Assembly (NCBI GenBank): GCA_018242765.1
Contig: JAFEBH010000013.1
Coordinates: 296,084 to 360,083, forward strand
Reading direction: 5' to 3'
From: Nitrospira sp.
GTDB taxonomy: Bacteria > Nitrospirota > Nitrospiria > Nitrospirales > Nitrospiraceae
DNA length: 64,000 nt
Position 1 is the first letter of the stretch. Each line of letters starts with the position of its first letter. A program made the translations under genes and the position numbers. The notes below the pieces were generated by a model. It did no database searches. It was not told where the DNA came from and was given only the letters and a program-made list of their open reading frames with translations. Below, one piece after another: positions 61,609 to 64,000 of this stretch.

Positions 61609-63096
61609 ATGCGAAAAGCCAAGATCATCTGTACCATTGGGCCAGCGAGTGCATCACCAGCGATCGTCGATCGCCTGATCACCTGTGGGATGAACGTGGC
61701 GCGGTTGAATTTCTCGCATGGGACCTATGAGTGGCATGCCGCAGCGATCACCACGATCCGTCAGGCCGCTGCTAAGCAGAGAGTGGCTGTGGCCATCATT
61801 CAGGATCTGCAAGGACCAAGAATTCGGGTGGGTCTTGTGCCACCAGCAGGGATTCACGTCACAGTCGGTCAATCGGTTCGTCTCCGTGCATCGCGATCTG
61901 AATTGGAAGCCCAATCCACTGTCCCCTCCTCTTCGACAGAAATTCCTATCTCGTACCCGCATCTGGCGCGTGACCTGCGTGTTGGTGCACGGATTCTGAT
62001 CAATGACGGGTTGATTGAGCTGGTTGCCGAACACATCAAGGATGACATCGTCGACTGTTCCGTCCTCATCGGAGGTACCATTACCTCACACAAAGGGATT
62101 AATCTCCCTGACACGGTGGTCAGTGCACCCACGCTGACCGAAAAAGATCGGCAGGACATTCAGTTTGGTGCCGAACAGGGTGTCGATTATCTCGCGCTCT
62201 CGTTTGTCCGGGGACCGCAGGATATCGAGACGGCGCGAACCGTACTGAAGGCATGCGGAACCGGCATTCCGCTCATCGCGAAGATCGAACGGGCCGAGGC
62301 CGTCGCGGTCCTGAATGATATCTTGGATTGTGCGAACGGTGTGATGATTGCACGCGGTGATCTGGGCGTGGAGATGGGGCCGGAAGCGGTGCCGATTTTA
62401 CAGAAACGCATTATCGTCGAGGCCAATCGTCGGCGTCGGTTGGTGATCACTGCCACGCAGATGTTAGAGTCGATGACGCAGGCCACCAGGCCGACGAGAG
62501 CAGAAGCCTCGGATGTCGCCAATGCCGTCTTTGACGGCAGTGATGCCGTGATGCTTTCAGCGGAAACAGCGGTTGGAGCTTATCCGGTTGAGGCAGTTCA
62601 GGTCATGGATCGTCTGATTCGCGCCGCGGAAGGCACGAGCGAACCTGGTGTGACCATTAAGACAGATCCTGGCAGGGACAATCTGTCATTGGCGGAGGCG
62701 ATCTCGGTCGCTGCCGCTTTCGCAGCCCGATCAGTCCACGCGAAGGCCATCGTGGCCTTCACAGAAAGCGGCACCACCGCACGGTTGATCTCCAAACACC
62801 GACCAACCTCCCCTCTCCTGGCCTTCACGCCGTCCGAAACGATTCGACGGCAGATGGCGCTGTATTGGGGCGTGTGCCCCTTCCCCATGGCTCGAGGAGG
62901 ACCACCAGAAGCCTGGATCGCAGAGGCGGGACAACGACTTATGGCCGAGCATCTCTGCTCACCTGGAGATATCGTTGCCGTGGTGTCTGGAACCATGGCG
63001 GGCCAAGTCGGCGGCACGAACATGCTGAAGCTGCATGAAATCGGCTCTCTCACGTCTGACCGTGACAAGCCTTCCACCACATCGCAGTCGTCATAA
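61609..63096 (+). CDS. pyk: Pyruvate kinase
   Basis: This 495-aa enzyme converts phosphoenolpyruvate and ADP to pyruvate and ATP. The start is KAKIICTIGPAS, then NVARLNFSHGTYEWH, LIAKIERAEAV (catalytic Lys and metal Glu) and MIARGDLGVEMG. ITATQMLESM and SDAVMLSAETAVG complete the barrel, and the C-domain has ALAFTPSETIRRQM-like segments. The ATG at 61609 begins the canonical N-terminus; the GTG at 61603 or earlier starts only add a leader. Divergent from the ParA-type gene. Confidence 0.97.
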   Translation: MRKAKIICTIGPASASPAIVDRLITCGMNVARLNFSHGTYEWHAAAITTIRQAAAKQRVAVAIIQDLQGPRIRVGLVPPAGIHVTVGQSVRLRASRSELEAQSTVPSSSTEIPISYPHLARDLRVGARILINDGLIELVAEHIKDDIVDCSVLIGGTITSHKGINLPDTVVSAPTLTEKDRQDIQFGAEQGVDYLALSFVRGPQDIETARTVLKACGTGIPLIAKIERAEAVAVLNDILDCANGVMIARGDLGVEMGPEAVPILQKRIIVEANRRRRLVITATQMLESMTQATRPTRAEASDVANAVFDGSDAVMLSAETAVGAYPVEAVQVMDRLIRAAEGTSEPGVTIKTDPGRDNLSLAEAISVAAAFAARSVHAKAIVAFTESGTTARLISKHRPTSPLLAFTPSETIRRQMALYWGVCPFPMARGGPPEAWIAEAGQRLMAEHLCSPGDIVAVVSGTMAGQVGGTNMLKLHEIGSLTSDRDKPSTTSQSS

Positions 63097-63106
63097 CCAA
63101 CCTACA

Positions 63107-63301
63107 TCATTTTCCGCAGTACCAGACTTGATTCGACCATCCGAAGAAGCTAGGGTGAGTCCAGTTTTCGGTGGATGATGCAGGATAAGAAGCACGCGCA
63201 CCAACTATCAAGCGCCTGCTTCTCTCTGATGGCGCCCATAGATCCTGCATCCGGTCGACATGGTCTATGATGCTGTTCTCCACCCAGTCCATTATGACCA
63301 T
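63107..63301 (-). CDS. Small open frame in the pyk/adhesin gap (uncertain)
   Basis: This is a 64-aa frame from an ATG at 63301, with a Trp-rich composition (SFFGWSNQVWYCGK at the end). It has no ribosome-binding site and contains an inverted repeat (63177-63251), which argues for structural rather than coding use. No family is recognised. Confidence 0.2.
   Translation of the reverse strand: MVIMDWVENSIIDHVDRMQDLWAPSERSRRLIVGARASYPASSTENWTHPSFFGWSNQVWYCGK
63177..63251. repeat. Nested inverted repeat
   Basis: Outer arms GATGCAGGAT (63177-63186) and ATCCTGCATC (63242-63251) are perfect 10-bp complements. Inside, AGAAGC-ac-GCGC (63188-63199) pairs with GCGC-ct-GCTTCT (63212-63223) around a 12-base loop. 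There is no T-run, so it is a poor terminator. It could be a regulatory RNA structure or a decayed mobile-element end. Confidence 0.5.
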
Positions 63302-63326
63302 TTTAATTCATTGGGAATAACAGCCC

Positions 63327-63752
63327 ATGCTCATGTGTCGCTTGAGATTTTGTTTGGCGATCATCGTCCTGATGCAATGTGATGGTCCTGTCTATGCCGA
63401 ATGGGTGGCCCTTAAGGAGCAATATCAGTTCCACCCGCTGCAGACGGTGTACATTGATCTTGATACCCTTCACCGAGATGGTGAGATGGTCACAATCTCA
63501 TCCCTGATCGAGTGGAAGGCGATGCAGGGTGGACGAACCCCGACCCGTTTTTACTCCACGAAATTTACCAAGCAATTCGATTGTGCGGGAAATCAAGTAC
63601 GGACACTCACGGCTACGGACTATTACGGCCACATGGGGACCGGTGAGGTCATCGGCGGTGGTGGCCATACCGGAGAAAGCCAATGGGTGGCAATTGAGCC
63701 GGGAACGATCAATCAAGGCTTATGGGAGGCCGCTTGCGGGAAGCGCAGATAA
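63327..63752 (+). CDS. Surface-adhesin-E-like exported protein
   Basis: This 141-aa protein has a signal peptide (residues 1-24, ending VYA-EW). A compact domain follows with VYIDLDTLHRDGEMVTISSL and FDCAGNQVRTLTATDYY in pieces matching the surface-adhesin protein E family. A Cys pair (FDCAG, AACGK) may be a disulfide. A second ATG at 63333 is possible. Role in adhesion is by family name only. Confidence 0.72.
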   Translation: MLMCRLRFCLAIIVLMQCDGPVYAEWVALKEQYQFHPLQTVYIDLDTLHRDGEMVTISSLIEWKAMQGGRTPTRFYSTKFTKQFDCAGNQVRTLTATDYYGHMGTGEVIGGGGHTGESQWVAIEPGTINQGLWEAACGKRR

Positions 63753-63766
63753 ACAGTTTTACCAAA

Positions 63767-64000
63767 TCAAAGCCGCGGTAAGATGATAAACCCTTCGCGG
63801 CGCCCGGCCTCGCGCAATCGTTGGTCAAGACACACCAACTCTCCGTGGAACGGCTCACCTTGGCCCCGAACCAACGCCGCAGCCAATTGGAGGGAATCAG
63901 TAGCTCGTAACGGATGAAGACGTAAGGCACGCGCCGCCTGCTCTCGAACAGCCTCACTTGGCTCCACTTCCGTCCAACTATGGTCAAGCCTATAATCATT
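63767..64000 (-). CDS. PIN-domain toxin (VapC-like), N-terminus cut by window edge
   Basis: The frame is open to the right edge; the visible 77 aa are the C-terminal half of a PIN domain. RATDSLQLAAAL carries the conserved Asp that follows the active-site groove, and LVCLDQRLREAGRREGFIIL carries the late acidic residue and closing strand. PIN nucleases cleave RNA, usually with a small antitoxin gene immediately upstream, which would lie outside the window. A non-toxin PIN protein is possible. Confidence 0.75.
   Translation of the reverse strand, partial: NDYRLDHSWTEVEPSEAVREQAARALRLHPLRATDSLQLAAALVRGQGEPFHGELVCLDQRLREAGRREGFIILPRL

Noticed and set aside
1..64000. tRNA, rRNA, CRISPR arrays, insertion sequences, prophage
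   Set aside because: I looked for cloverleaf-like blocks, repeated spacer arrays, transposase motifs and phage structural genes and saw none; a tRNAscan, CRISPR finder and IS search would be needed to exclude them fully.

Overview
The window looks like chromosomal DNA of a Gram-negative bacterium with a moderately high G+C content. The best guess is Nitrospira or a close relative in Nitrospirota. This rests on gene content and order only: an aminotransferase-serA-hisZ-dnaB run, type IV pilus genes, many small exported proteins, and numerous NTG starts with ATGA overlaps. There is no rRNA or other decisive marker, so the genus is an inference. No tRNA, rRNA, CRISPR array, transposase or phage gene was found.

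Left edge to 5.8 kb: a methyltransferase running off the left edge (minus strand). Plus-strand housekeeping genes follow: a TtuA/Ncs6-type tRNA thiolase, a DnaJ-like chaperone with half a zinc finger, a Spy/CpxP-like periplasmic protein with a pentapeptide-repeat tail, and dihydroxy-acid dehydratase (ilvD).

5.8-36.1 kb: a glycan assembly and export locus, all on the minus strand and mostly with overlapping or touching genes. Reading with transcription from 36 kb down, it holds: a drug/NosFY-type ABC exporter; a CgeB-type glycosyltransferase; a Wzm/Wzt O-antigen exporter whose ATPase has a C-terminal substrate-recognition domain; and a block of glycosyltransferases, five methyltransferases (including FkbM and TylF types) and an AsnB. 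A second block (12-19 kb) follows: a tandem nucleotidyltransferase, a GT2, a GDPD-like phosphodiesterase, a membrane GT-C protein fused to a uridine-kinase-like domain, a HAD phosphatase and a class II aldolase. Last come a PMT-like transferase, a WecA/MraY-type phosphoglycosyl transferase, a flavin oxidoreductase, a GT4 and a methyltransferase. Together they probably make, modify and export a methylated O-antigen or capsule-like glycan. The 12-19 kb block is the strongest candidate here for an undescribed pathway.

36.1-47.7 kb (minus strand): a class V aminotransferase, serA, hisZ and dnaB, then a TPR lipoprotein, pilin pilA with its own terminator, an O-antigen-ligase-like protein with TPRs, and a TPR protein with a pseudopilin-like tail. 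The last three suggest pilin assembly or glycosylation.

47.7-54.6 kb: mltD, a TPR membrane protein, bioF, the paired retraction ATPases pilT and pilU, and a membrane-anchored cytochrome c.

54.7-64 kb: a YidB-like protein; a plus-strand run of six exported proteins (beta-barrel, Slp lipoprotein, Tat-exported intradiol dioxygenase, DUF4412-like, two unknown); a ParA/MinD-type ATPase; pyruvate kinase; a surface-adhesin-E-like protein; and a PIN-domain toxin running off the right edge.

Start codons were chosen by ribosome-binding site, overlap with the preceding gene and domain start, and are often internal to the longest open frame.
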